From Photobacterium galatheae (lineage in GTDB: Bacteria > Pseudomonadota > Gammaproteobacteria > Enterobacterales > Vibrionaceae): a stretch of DNA of 64,000 nucleotides. Of the stretch, positions 26,006-34,326 are shown in pieces. The notes under the pieces were generated by a model that had not been told where the DNA came from, searched no databases, and was given only the letters and a program-made list of their open reading frames with translations. The translations under genes and the position numbers were made by a program. Numbering within the stretch: position 1 is the first letter of the stretch; each line of letters opens with the position of its first letter. Location: the NCBI RefSeq assembly GCF_000695255.1, contig NZ_JMIB01000026.1, forward strand, positions 62,001 to 126,000, in the 5' to 3' direction.

Positions 26006-27860
26006 TACACCACAAGAAAAAACAGGTGTTTTATATCGTATCTGGCATTCAACTTTTCGGCACTTATCGCGTCTGGATTATTTCCAGCTTCAGCAAATGT
26101 CGATTCATTATCGTGATCTGCGTATATTTCAATATATCTGTTATGCGGTTCGTTGCGCTGCACCTTTGAGTACACTGTTTCTGTTTTTTTCGTCAGCTTT
26201 GAGTGTGTCACTGAGTATCTATTTATCATTTATCATGGGTGATATTACTGAAAGTGTTTCGATTCAAGCCTATGATGAAATTAAAATGTTGGGCGTCGTC
26301 ATGCTGTTGGTTTGGATTTCTATTCCAGCAGTTCAGATGATTTCATTTTTATCGAATATGTTTGTGTCTCAGAATCTGCGGGGGGCGATTATCGATCACC
26401 TTTCAGCCAGAATCACATTTGCTGAAAAGCGTGCATTGGAAAAGAATCATTTAGGGAATTTAGTTGAAAGAATAGAAGTGGCTTCTGTCTCACTTCCTGG
26501 TGTTGTGAGTGCATTATCAGATACTTTAATCAAATTATTTTCTGTGTTGATTTTAGTCAGTGTTCTGCTGACGGATGTGTCTGTAGAATTGGCTATATCC
26601 GTTGCTTTATGGATCACGAGTGCAATCATCCTTTCAGCATATCTTGCTTATTCAGGGATGAAATTTGTAGAAAATGCCAGTGACACTCACTCAAAACTAA
26701 TGTCAGAAATGACCGAAGTGATTATGAATATTCCTGTGATCTCTGCTTTTCTGTCAAATCAATATGAAAGAAAAAGGCTCAACAAATATCTCTCTCAAGA
26801 TATTGAAGCTTGTCGCCAGGTCAGAACCTACTGGCTACTGGTGCAATCAATTGAAACGGCCTATAAATGGCTTTTTGGTTTTTTATTTATTTTCTATTCT
26901 TTCTATCAGTTTGAATCAGGTGTGTTTACACTCGCCCAGCTTGTGACTTTATTGACTCTGATCATTATTCTATCCTGGCATTTTGAATCAGTTGCTTTTC
27001 ACTTTGTCGATTTTTTCGATTCTTTGGGTGAGTTAAATGCCAGCCTGAAAGATATTCGAAGGATACCGATATCAGTGACTGAAATTGAGCCTATTGATAA
27101 GCCTGAGTCTTTCTCTATCTCCCTGAAAAATATATTTTTTGTGGAAGACGGAAAGATCATTCTGAATGATGTTAATTTAGATATTCAAAGTGGCAGTAAA
27201 GTGGCAATCGTTGGTTTTTCTGGCTCGGGGAAATCAACGCTGTTAAAAATCATTTCCGGTCAAATGAAACCCACGCATGGTGATGTTTTGATCTCGAGTG
27301 ATGTTCATTTTGATGATTCATGGAATGCAATCAAATCCATTTCTAGTTTTAGCGATCAGAATGCACCCTTATTTAACAGAACTGTGAAGGAAAATATAAC
27401 GTATTCATCTCATACAGCGAATGATGAAAAAATAAAGCAGGTTATCTCTGAGTCGGAATCCTTCAGTATTATTGAAAGGCTATCAGATGGGTTGAATACT
27501 GTGATTGAAGAACAAGGTACATCTGTGTCAACGGGTGAAAAACAGAGAATTTCGATTGCCAGAGCATTATATAAAGAGTCCAGTGTCTTGTTTTTTGATG
27601 AAGCAACATCTTCAGTGGATATCAAAACAGAGGCAAGAATTATTCGTAACTTGCTGAAAGATCCTCAACAAAGAACATTGTTATTTGTCACACATAGAGT
27701 TGCAAGTGTAAAAGAATTTGATCAAATTGTTGTTGTGAGTCATGGGAAAATTATTTCTTGTGGTACTCATGATGAGCTTATGACGTCATGCCATTTGTAC
27801 GTATCCATGCAGACAGAAAAATCTTTTGATAACGATGAGAAAGATTTAAAAGTAGGTTAA
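25995..27860 (+). CDS. ABC transporter, fused permease-ATPase exporter
   Basis: This 621-residue half-transporter has a type I exporter membrane domain (about residues 45-330, five to six hydrophobic segments) fused to an ATPase. The ATPase shows Walker A GFSGSGKST near residues 407-415, the signature STGEKQRISIARAL, Walker B VLFFDEATSS and the switch THRVAS. It has no N-terminal C39 peptidase domain, so unlike bacteriocin PCAT transporters it does not itself cleave a Gly-Gly leader. It presumably dimerises and exports the finished peptide. The GTG at 25995, or the next codon TTG preceded by GGGAGGG, is the start. The end overlaps the next start by one base (TAATG). Confidence 0.92.
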   Translation: MLSNTPQEKTGVLYRIWHSTFRHLSRLDYFQLQQMSIHYRDLRIFQYICYAVRCAAPLSTLFLFFSSALSVSLSIYLSFIMGDITESVSIQAYDEIKMLGVVMLLVWISIPAVQMISFLSNMFVSQNLRGAIIDHLSARITFAEKRALEKNHLGNLVERIEVASVSLPGVVSALSDTLIKLFSVLILVSVLLTDVSVELAISVALWITSAIILSAYLAYSGMKFVENASDTHSKLMSEMTEVIMNIPVISAFLSNQYERKRLNKYLSQDIEACRQVRTYWLLVQSIETAYKWLFGFLFIFYSFYQFESGVFTLAQLVTLLTLIIILSWHFESVAFHFVDFFDSLGELNASLKDIRRIPISVTEIEPIDKPESFSISLKNIFFVEDGKIILNDVNLDIQSGSKVAIVGFSGSGKSTLLKIISGQMKPTHGDVLISSDVHFDDSWNAIKSISSFSDQNAPLFNRTVKENITYSSHTANDEKIKQVISESESFSIIERLSDGLNTVIEEQGTSVSTGEKQRISIARALYKESSVLFFDEATSSVDIKTEARIIRNLLKDPQQRTLLFVTHRVASVKEFDQIVVVSHGKIISCGTHDELMTSCHLYVSMQTEKSFDNDEKDLKVG

Positions 27861-28552
27861 TGCAAATGAATATGAATAAACCACTGCTTTTCAAAGGATA
27901 CTCAAATGGTTGGCCTGCGCTTCATCATTGGTCATGGGAATATTTCGCTGATCTGAAAGAGACCATGATTGATTTGTATGATCATCACGGGGATTTTGTA
28001 TGCAAAAACCTGTTATCTGAATTTGTTCGTCAGATTGACAGCACCAAACTATATGCTTCTGGATGGCGGTTTTATCTCGAACATCCTGAAATGAAATCTC
28101 ACTTCTCTGAACCTGAATTCTCTCGGCATGATTGTTTAAAAAAGATCCCGGCGACATGTTTTCTGGAACTACTGTGGATTTTTATTGGGGGGCGGGGAAC
28201 CGGAACATCTCTGCACCAGGATGTGCTTGGCTCTCATGCTTGGCTAAGTATCATTGATGGGAAGAAGCTTATGGCCTTACATCCACCGGAAGATTTTTCT
28301 ACCTGTATGGAAGAAAAAATTATTGAATCCGAATGTGTTTTAGAGTCTGGTTTTGGGAAAGGGCACTGGCAATTCTTTGAATTAAATCCGGGCGATCTGA
28401 TTTTTATCCCCAGTCTGTGGTGGCATGCAGCAAGGAACGAGTGCAAAACGATCGCTTTAACACGAAATTTTGTTTCTGAGGATATTAAACAGAAAGCAAC
28501 AGAACATTTATACGGGAATAAATTAAATCATCTGGTGAGTTATTTGGAGTAA
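27860..28552 (+). CDS. JmjC (JMJD6/FIH-like, Cupin_8) 2-oxoglutarate hydroxylase
   Basis: This 230-residue enzyme is a compact JmjC hydroxylase. GTSLHQDVLGSHAWLSIIDG contains the HxD motif (His119, Asp121), Lys136 occupies the position of the 2-oxoglutarate-binding lysine of JMJD6 (17 residues after the first His), and FIPSLWWHAARNE with His189 followed by TIALTRNFV matches the JMJD6 motif GGWWH...TIAITQNF. Relatives hydroxylate Lys, Asn, Asp, His or Arg side chains in proteins. Here the likely substrate is the precursor peptide, which has Asn45, His41 and His46 in its core. Its ATG overlaps the transporter stop (TAATG), so it is translationally coupled, and the arginase gene follows after three bases. 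Confidence 0.87.
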   Translation: MQMNMNKPLLFKGYSNGWPALHHWSWEYFADLKETMIDLYDHHGDFVCKNLLSEFVRQIDSTKLYASGWRFYLEHPEMKSHFSEPEFSRHDCLKKIPATCFLELLWIFIGGRGTGTSLHQDVLGSHAWLSIIDGKKLMALHPPEDFSTCMEEKIIESECVLESGFGKGHWQFFELNPGDLIFIPSLWWHAARNECKTIALTRNFVSEDIKQKATEHLYGNKLNHLVSYLE

Positions 28553-28555
28553 TCT

Positions 28556-29830
28556 ATGCATTTTTCTGAAAAAAATAATGACACTTGGCAGATCCACCCT
28601 GAGATATGCATTTATCTTCGGCATGGTCATCGCGCAGAAATTGCATTAGAAGATTTTGGAATCAAAATATCATCATCGAGAAAACTGGCAGAGGTCATTG
28701 ATGCGCTCAACGAAAGAGATCATTTTTCAGTAGATACTATGAGGGAACTCGTTTCGGAAGATGTGATAGACGTTCTGATGAAAAATTATTTTGTAATACC
28801 AGTGGCTATGCAAGATTTATTGAAGAAGTGTCCTGTCTATCCGGCGAATCATCCCGTTGGTCAAACGCTGAATTTGAATCAAATGGACTCACTCAAAAAA
28901 GATGATGTTGTGGTATTTCATGCCCCTGTATGCAGTACAACGCACTGTGACGTACCTGTGACCCAAGGGGGAAAATGGGTCAGAAAGTTTTTAGCAGATA
29001 CTTTTCGGTGTACAGGTAGCCCAAATGACGATTGCGATATCGTAGACTTAGATTTTGGCGAGAAAGTTTCTGCCTCTGATTTGCATCTCTATGATTTAGG
29101 CGATATTGCTTATGACCCAATGACAGAAACACAGCGAACCGTTGGTGAACGGTTATCTTTTCTGTGTATGGAGATCTGCGAAAGACAATCGAAAATGATT
29201 GTATTAGGCGGGGATCATTCCCAGGCGTTTTATACGATTCAAGCACTCAGTCGTCGTCATCATCGAATTGGTGTCATTCAATTTGATGCGCATCATGATT
29301 TATATGTGTCCGGTAATCCGTCTGATTTGGCCATGAATCATGCCAATGTGTTTCATTGGGTGAAAGAGATGGCGCATGTAGAAACCATCTGGCAGGTCGG
29401 TGTCAGGGATATTTACCCTCAGAATACGCACAACGTTCAGAGAACGCAGCATTGTAAGGTGAATACTTTGTCAGCTTATGAAGCGCGAACTCGTGGTTTT
29501 GGAAGATTGATTGATGCGCTCGATCCTCAGTTAGACTGGTTTATCTCATTTGATGTGGATGTTCTGGCCGGGAGCGATATTCCGGAGACCGCCACTCCCG
29601 TGCTGGGTGGGCTGGATTATTATACCGTTCTGCCTCTTTTTGAACGGATTACACGAGCAGTGAATGTGGTCGGTATGGAAATTGTTGAAGTTGGTGAGGG
29701 CCAGCCGTCTTCCCATGGGGCTGCGGCTATCGCTGCCAGGCTTGCATCGCGCTATATCTTCAGTCTTCGTCATCCCGAAAATGTCTCCCAATCAATTTAT
29801 GCACATTTGAGCCATCACACTGCGGAATGA
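28556..29830 (+). CDS. Arginase-family protein, candidate peptide arginase (Arg to ornithine)
   Basis: This 424-residue protein has a ureohydrolase core from about residue 115. The two-manganese ligands are visible: His221 in GGDHS, Asp244/His246/Asp248 in FDAHHDL, and Asp333/Asp335 in SFDVDVL. The usual DP after this last motif is AG here, although PVLGGL follows at the normal distance. About 110 extra N-terminal residues, absent from free-arginine arginases, form a small helix-rich domain (RAEIALEDFGIKISSSRKLA and VIDVLMKNYFVIPV) with a winged-helix or RRE-like pattern that could bind the leader. Established precedent: the peptide arginase OspR converts Arg to ornithine in a proteusin RiPP. 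Here the Arg-rich core of the 48-residue peptide is the likely substrate. Metabolic arginase or agmatinase is less likely given the gene context. Confidence 0.85.
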   Translation: MHFSEKNNDTWQIHPEICIYLRHGHRAEIALEDFGIKISSSRKLAEVIDALNERDHFSVDTMRELVSEDVIDVLMKNYFVIPVAMQDLLKKCPVYPANHPVGQTLNLNQMDSLKKDDVVVFHAPVCSTTHCDVPVTQGGKWVRKFLADTFRCTGSPNDDCDIVDLDFGEKVSASDLHLYDLGDIAYDPMTETQRTVGERLSFLCMEICERQSKMIVLGGDHSQAFYTIQALSRRHHRIGVIQFDAHHDLYVSGNPSDLAMNHANVFHWVKEMAHVETIWQVGVRDIYPQNTHNVQRTQHCKVNTLSAYEARTRGFGRLIDALDPQLDWFISFDVDVLAGSDIPETATPVLGGLDYYTVLPLFERITRAVNVVGMEIVEVGEGQPSSHGAAAIAARLASRYIFSLRHPENVSQSIYAHLSHHTAE

Positions 29831-29858
29831 TCAGAATTTTTTAATCTGGAGGTTTCTC

Positions 29859-30536
29859 ATGATCAACATGATGGATTTAGTCAAAATTGAACGCGGGGTA
29901 CTCACATCTCAACAATGCGACTATTTAATCCGTGAATATGAAAATCATCGGGAAAAAGCCTGTCAGGAATCATCTTTTAACGCGCAGACAAAGCGCATTG
30001 AAGCGTCTTCATTTCGAGCGGTTTCTCTGCAACCTCAAACAACTGCTTTTGATCTTTTACATACAGCAACGACCAGCATGATTGAAATCTGGATTGAACA
30101 TTTAGAGCGGCAAGGACGGTTCAATACCGCTTTGCTGAGGCGCTGTCTTCGGTTTTCACATGATTATCGTATTTTGAAATATCAAAAAGGAGAGCGGATT
30201 CATCCACACACAGACTGGGATTTTTTTACATTGGGAAGCTGTAGTTTCATGCTGAATGATGATTACACTGGCGGTGAATTTGTCTATTTTAACCGTGAAG
30301 TCCCAATTGTTTTGAAAAAAGGTGATGCGATTATCTGGCCTGCCGATTGTTTTTGGGTGCATGAAGTCAAAGCTGTTGAAGAAGGTGTACGATACAGTTC
30401 GAACAGTTTTATTGGTTACCTCCCTGAGCCGTATAAAGAAGAAATCAGCCCGCTGATTGAACCGACAGCTGAACAACTTGCGTCATCTCTCAGCTATTTA
30501 CATAAACCGTGTGCATCCTCAGGTGGGAAACAGTAA
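29859..30536 (+). CDS. Prolyl-4-hydroxylase-type 2-oxoglutarate/Fe(II) oxygenase
   Basis: This 225-residue enzyme belongs to the P4Hc group of Fe(II)/2-oxoglutarate oxygenases. Its metal ligands are His117 and Asp119 in IHPHTDWDF and His168 in VHEVKAV. Arg178 in GVRYSSNSF lies ten residues after the distal His and should bind 2-oxoglutarate. TGGEFVYFN is the usual strand between them. Relatives hydroxylate Pro in proteins and peptides. The candidate core contains a single proline, Pro38, between Arg37 and Ile39, which makes an attractive target. GGAGG precedes the ATG, 28 bases after the arginase stop. It is the last gene of the cluster, and the following cobyric acid synthase has core-like composition. 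Confidence 0.87.
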   Translation: MINMMDLVKIERGVLTSQQCDYLIREYENHREKACQESSFNAQTKRIEASSFRAVSLQPQTTAFDLLHTATTSMIEIWIEHLERQGRFNTALLRRCLRFSHDYRILKYQKGERIHPHTDWDFFTLGSCSFMLNDDYTGGEFVYFNREVPIVLKKGDAIIWPADCFWVHEVKAVEEGVRYSSNSFIGYLPEPYKEEISPLIEPTAEQLASSLSYLHKPCASSGGKQ

Positions 30537-30711
30537 GAACCATCATCCTAAGTCGTGAACTGATACGTTTTGAAAATCACTTTCTGGTGAGAAATATTTC
30601 TCGCGGCTGCGTATCGAATGGGCTCAGGTTATGGGGCGCGAATAAATACGAGTGTCTGCTGGTACTCTGATCCTAAATCGGGTAGAAAAGCCCCTATGAT
30701 TGTTTATCTAT

Positions 30712-30724
30712 GTGACAGTGTCAC
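30712..30724. promoter_or_regulatory. Perfect palindrome GTGACAGTGTCAC before cobyric acid synthase
   Basis: This odd-length 13-base palindrome (arms GTGACA / TGTCAC around a central G) lies 23 bases before the start. The 210-base leader has no recognisable cobalamin riboswitch B12 box, so control by a DNA-binding repressor at this site is a possibility. Confidence 0.45.
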
Positions 30725-30747
30725 TCTTAGGGTAGGGAAGGTTGAAA

Positions 30748-32256
30748 ATGCAGCCCACGGTTCGCGCGCTGATGGTTCAGGGGACAACATCTGATGCAGG
30801 AAAAAGTGTCCTGGTTGCCGGTTTATGCCGGGTTCTGGCAAGAAAAGGGATTCAGGTCGCGCCATTTAAACCGCAGAATATGGCGCTGAACAGTGCCGTG
30901 ACTGCTGATGGTGGAGAGATTGGTCGTGCACAGGCGGTACAAGCGTTTGCCTGTGGGATTGAACCCACGGTCGATATGAATCCGGTCCTGCTCAAGCCAA
31001 ATACGGATACCGGTGCTCAGGTCATTGTTCAGGGCAAAGCCGTTCAAGATATGGATGCCATCGGCTATCAGGGTTACAAAAAGTTCGTGCTTCCTTCGAT
31101 TCTGGATTCTTTTTCTCGTTTGCAGCAAAACTTTGAAACCGTGCTGATTGAAGGGGCGGGCAGCCCCGCTGAAATTAATCTTCGTGAAAACGATGTGGCA
31201 AACATGGGATTTGCTGAAGAAGCGGATGTGCCGGTCATCATTGTTGCGGATATCGATCGCGGTGGAGTCTTTGCCCATTTGTACGGCACACTGGCTCTGC
31301 TGTCTGAATCAGAGCAAGCGCGTGTGAAAGGGTTTGTGATTAACCGTTTTCGGGGAGATATTTCGCTGCTGCAGTCCGGGCTGGACTGGCTGGAAGAGAA
31401 AACCGGGAAGCCTGTTTTGGGTGTGCTGCCTTATCTTCATGGCCTGATGCTGGAAGCGGAAGATGCCATTTCGGTAGAACAGGTTACTAAAGTCGCCAAG
31501 CCTTTGCAGGTGGTTGTGCCGGTGTTGACGCGGATCAGTAACCATACTGATTTTGATGTGCTGCGAATGCACCCGCAGGTGAATGTGCATCTGGTCGGTA
31601 AAGGACAGCCTTTGCCTGCTGCCGATTTGGTGATTCTGCCCGGAACGAAAAGTGTTCGAAGTGATTTGGCTTACCTGCGCGAACAGGGATGGGACCGGCA
31701 GATTGAACGTCACTTGCGTCTGGGTGGCAAAGTGATGGGAATTTGCGGCGGCTACCAGATGCTGGGCGAAATGATTGCAGATCCGAACGGGTTGGAAGGC
31801 GATGCGGGCCAGAGTCCGGGCCTGGGTTATTTGCCGGTTCAGACTGTGCTGGAGCCAGAAAAGCAGTTGAAGCAATCACACGGGACGTTAACGTTACCGG
31901 GACAGGCACCGGTTGCTGTACGTGGTTATGAAATTCACGCCGGTGTGACTTCTGGTGTCCTTCCTGATGGAGCACCGGTGAAGCTGGAAACCGGGCAAGG
32001 GCCGGTTGCCGAGGGTGTGATCGGGTTAGAGGGGCAGGTCTTCGGGACTTATCTGCACGGGGTATTCGATTTACCGGAAGCCTGTGATGCAATTCTGACC
32101 TGGGCCGGGCTTTCTGAGAGTCAGACCCCGGATATGGCGCAAATCAAGGCTGAGAATATTGAACGGCTGGCCGATGCCATTGAGTCGCATATGGATTTGG
32201 CGGCCATCTGGCCGGCGTGGCACGCTGTCTTTGAGTCAGCAGATAAAAAGGAGTAA
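30748..32256 (+). CDS. cobQ: Cobyric acid synthase (adenosylcobyrinate a,c-diamide amidotransferase)
   Basis: This 502-residue CobQ/CbiP enzyme uses glutamine and ATP to amidate four carboxylates of adenosylcobyrinic a,c-diamide. The N-terminal synthetase domain starts with [20 protein letters not shown] (P-loop) and shows [20 protein letters not shown]. The C-terminal class-I glutaminase-like domain carries the nucleophile in [11 protein letters not shown] near residue 330 and a His in [16 protein letters not shown] six bases upstream supports the ATG at 30748; a TTG at 30742 is too close to it. No other cobalamin genes are adjacent, so it probably serves salvage or a pathway encoded elsewhere. 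Confidence 0.95.
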   Translation: MQPTVRALMVQGTTSDAGKSVLVAGLCRVLARKGIQVAPFKPQNMALNSAVTADGGEIGRAQAVQAFACGIEPTVDMNPVLLKPNTDTGAQVIVQGKAVQDMDAIGYQGYKKFVLPSILDSFSRLQQNFETVLIEGAGSPAEINLRENDVANMGFAEEADVPVIIVADIDRGGVFAHLYGTLALLSESEQARVKGFVINRFRGDISLLQSGLDWLEEKTGKPVLGVLPYLHGLMLEAEDAISVEQVTKVAKPLQVVVPVLTRISNHTDFDVLRMHPQVNVHLVGKGQPLPAADLVILPGTKSVRSDLAYLREQGWDRQIERHLRLGGKVMGICGGYQMLGEMIADPNGLEGDAGQSPGLGYLPVQTVLEPEKQLKQSHGTLTLPGQAPVAVRGYEIHAGVTSGVLPDGAPVKLETGQGPVAEGVIGLEGQVFGTYLHGVFDLPEACDAILTWAGLSESQTPDMAQIKAENIERLADAIESHMDLAAIWPAWHAVFESADKKE

Positions 32257-32286
32257 AGCAATCTGCTGCATATGAGGTGAGCTTTA

Positions 32287-32362
32287 GTTCATCATAAAGA
32301 TGAACAGGAAAATATCTATATAGAATTCTAAGATTGTATGGTCTGTCGTCTGGACCATACAA
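32287..32362. promoter_or_regulatory. Two hairpins in the cobQ-aroG intergenic region
   Basis: GTTCATC-ATAAA-GATGAAC (32287-32305) and TTGTATGGTC-N9-GACCATACAA (32334-32362) are both perfect stems. The first may close cobQ. The second, 156 bases before aroG, has no T-run after it and could be an operator or leader structure. No complete TyrR box was found. Confidence 0.5.
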
Positions 32363-32518
32363 CATTCAACGGAAAGTCGCCGACTCGGGCTGTGATTCAA
32401 TTTCAATTAGCGTTTGCACATGCTGGTTGAAGGCGATAAGTTAAATGGCTATTGGAGTAGATGATCGGCCTGATACTGACCATATCAGACCAAGACATGT
32501 AAATTGGAAGTAAGCAGT

Positions 32519-33574
32519 ATGCATAAAACAGACGACGTAAGAATTAAAGAAATTAAAGAATTATTACCACCAGTGGCTGTACTGGAGAAATATCCGGCGA
32601 CTGAAAGCGCGTCTGAGACCGTTTTTCAGGCGCGTCGAGCGATTCATAACATTTTGAATGATGAAGATGATCGCCTGTTGGTTGTGGTTGGTCCATGTTC
32701 CATTCATGATCCGAAAGCCGCCCTTGAATATGGTGCCCGTCTGAAGGAACTTCGTGAAGCACTGAAAGATCATTTGGAAATTGTGATGCGGGTTTATTTT
32801 GAAAAACCACGTACCACAGTGGGCTGGAAAGGCTTAATTAACGACCCGTATATGGATGACAGTTTCCAGTTGAATGATGGCCTGCGTATGGGGCGTAAGC
32901 TGCTGCTTGATTTGACCGACATGGGCATGCCGACGGCGGGTGAGTTTCTGGATATGATCACCCCGCAGTATATGGGCGACCTGATCAGCTGGGGTGCAAT
33001 TGGTGCAAGAACGACGGAGTCTCAGGTTCACCGCGAGCTGGCATCTGGCCTGTCTTGTCCGGTCGGTTTCAAAAACGGTACGGACGGTAACATCAAAATT
33101 GCGACGGATGCGATCGGCTCAGCCAGTGCACCACATCATTTTCTGTCTGTCACTAAGTTTGGTCATTCTGCGATTGTCTCTACGGCCGGGAATGAAGACT
33201 GTCATATCATTCTGCGCGGTGGGAAAGAGCCAAATTACAGTGCAGCGCATGTGAATGCCGTGATTGAACAGTTGGAAAAGGCAGGTCACCGCCAGAAAGT
33301 GATGATTGACTTCAGTCATGCCAACAGCCTGAAGCAATATAAACGCCAGATGCTGGTTGCGGAAGATGTGGGTGAACAAATTGCCCAGGGCAATCAGGCG
33401 ATTTTTGGGGTGATGATTGAAAGCCATCTGGTGGAAGGCCGTCAGGATATCGTTGACGGAAAAGTCGAGACTTACGGCCAGAGTATTACCGATGCCTGTA
33501 TTGGCTGGGAAGATACAGAGAAAGTGCTGCGTGAGTTAGCAGATCACGTCGCGCAACGTCGTCAGAGTGCCTGA
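32519..33574 (+). CDS. aroG: 3-deoxy-7-phosphoheptulonate synthase, AroG type
   Basis: This 351-residue DAHP synthase condenses phosphoenolpyruvate with erythrose-4-phosphate in the first step of the shikimate pathway. It aligns with E. coli AroG throughout: DDVRIKEIKELLPPVAVLEK at the N-terminus, GPCSIHDPKAA, MRVYFEKPRTTVGWKGLIND, GARTTESQVHRELASGLSCP, MIDFSHANS and DACIGWEDTE. The N-terminal extension present in AroG is the part that mediates phenylalanine feedback inhibition in that enzyme, so similar control is likely. GGAAG eight bases before the ATG supports this start; an upstream in-frame TTG at 32504 would add five residues. Confidence 0.96.
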   Translation: MHKTDDVRIKEIKELLPPVAVLEKYPATESASETVFQARRAIHNILNDEDDRLLVVVGPCSIHDPKAALEYGARLKELREALKDHLEIVMRVYFEKPRTTVGWKGLINDPYMDDSFQLNDGLRMGRKLLLDLTDMGMPTAGEFLDMITPQYMGDLISWGAIGARTTESQVHRELASGLSCPVGFKNGTDGNIKIATDAIGSASAPHHFLSVTKFGHSAIVSTAGNEDCHIILRGGKEPNYSAAHVNAVIEQLEKAGHRQKVMIDFSHANSLKQYKRQMLVAEDVGEQIAQGNQAIFGVMIESHLVEGRQDIVDGKVETYGQSITDACIGWEDTEKVLRELADHVAQRRQSA

Positions 33575-33603
33575 TCCCCATTGATTCTTTCTGCATGAAT
33601 ATA

Positions 33604-33634
33604 AAGCGAGGATAAATTACGTCCTCGCTTTTTT
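33604..33634 (+). terminator. Intrinsic terminator of aroG
   Basis: A 9-bp perfect stem AAGCGAGGA / TCCTCGCTT followed by TTTT starts 30 bases after the stop. It also faces the convergent lipoprotein gene. Confidence 0.88.
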
Positions 33635-33650
33635 ATTTTCACTGGCCCCA

Positions 33651-34178
33651 TTAACCTCGCGATGGCGGGTACTGTGCAAACATTTCTCCGACCTGTTCCT
33701 GAATAAAATTCTCTCGTGCTGATGGTGTCATGTTTTCCGTGAGTTGCCGTCGGGAAATTGAACGCCAGATGACTTTATTCGTCTTATTGTCAATAAGCTC
33801 TACGATCAGCTTGCCGTAGTTATATTCACGGAAACGGACGGGTGTTGAATAAGCAATACTGCTGTATCTGTAGCCAACCCCAAATGCGAGGGATGTGCCG
33901 TACGAATCAAAATCCGTCATTTCCCGGATGTACGGATTCACGGTCAGATCGGCTTGTTCCTCTGCAGGTTGCAGACCTTTATAACGTAGCTCTCGTTTGA
34001 TGGTATCTTCTAATCGGTCTTTATCTAGACTGACAATCGAGGATTGAGGCCCCTTGGCAAACTGATAAGTGTGATACTGGCTGAAATCCACGCTGGCATT
34101 GTAGTCAGTTGCAACTTTGGCGCTGCATCCACCCAGCAGAATCAGAAAACAGGGAACCATGCTCAGTAAGGCGCGCAT
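33651..34178 (-). CDS. DUF4136 lipoprotein
   Basis: This 175-residue predicted lipoprotein has signal peptide MRALLSMVPCFLILLGGC with the lipidated Cys at residue 18. The mature domain fits DUF4136: VDFSQYHTYQFAKG near residues 30-43, LEDTIKRELRYKGLQPAEEQ in the middle and LIVELIDNKTNKVIWRSISR near 125-144. Family members are envelope proteins of unknown function. It is divergent from the next gene, and the shared 150-base region contains a phased repeat array (34198-34250). Confidence 0.85.
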   Translation of the reverse strand: MRALLSMVPCFLILLGGCSAKVATDYNASVDFSQYHTYQFAKGPQSSIVSLDKDRLEDTIKRELRYKGLQPAEEQADLTVNPYIREMTDFDSYGTSLAFGVGYRYSSIAYSTPVRFREYNYGKLIVELIDNKTNKVIWRSISRRQLTENMTPSARENFIQEQVGEMFAQYPPSRG

Positions 34179-34197
34179 ATGATTTTCCTCGTAGCCC

Positions 34198-34250
34198 GAA
34201 CGGTTTCTGAACGGTTGCTCAAACAGTTACCGAACGGTTACCCGAACGGT
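34198..34250. repeat. Array of five GAACGGTT-like repeats spaced 11-12 bases
   Basis: GAACGGTT occurs at 34198, 34209 and 34232, GAACGGT at 34244, and the degenerate AAACAGTT at 34221. The start-to-start steps are 11, 12, 11 and 12 bases, close to one helical turn. The array lies in the divergent promoter region 20 bases upstream of the DUF4136 lipoprotein start. Confidence 0.7.
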
Positions 34251-34326
34251 GATGGTTTGTTTTGAGTATAGCGTTTCCGCTGATTCTATAATCAAGGCAC
34301 TGAGACGACCGTGGCAGGAGCCATGC

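Noticed and set aside
28980-29246. Minus-strand open frames inside the arginase and other cluster genes
   Set aside because: They lie opposite clearly coding frames with conserved catalytic motifs and have no ribosome-binding sites.
28556-29830. Ordinary agmatinase or arginase for nitrogen metabolism
   Set aside because: Extra N-terminal domain, altered motif and operon with peptide, oxygenases and exporter argue against it, though it is not excluded.
30537-30747. Cobalamin riboswitch before cobQ
   Set aside because: No B12 box or matching conserved elements could be found by eye; only a short palindrome is present.
32287-32518. TyrR-regulated promoter for aroG
   Set aside because: Only a partial TGTAAA half-site lies near the start; no full TyrR box was found.
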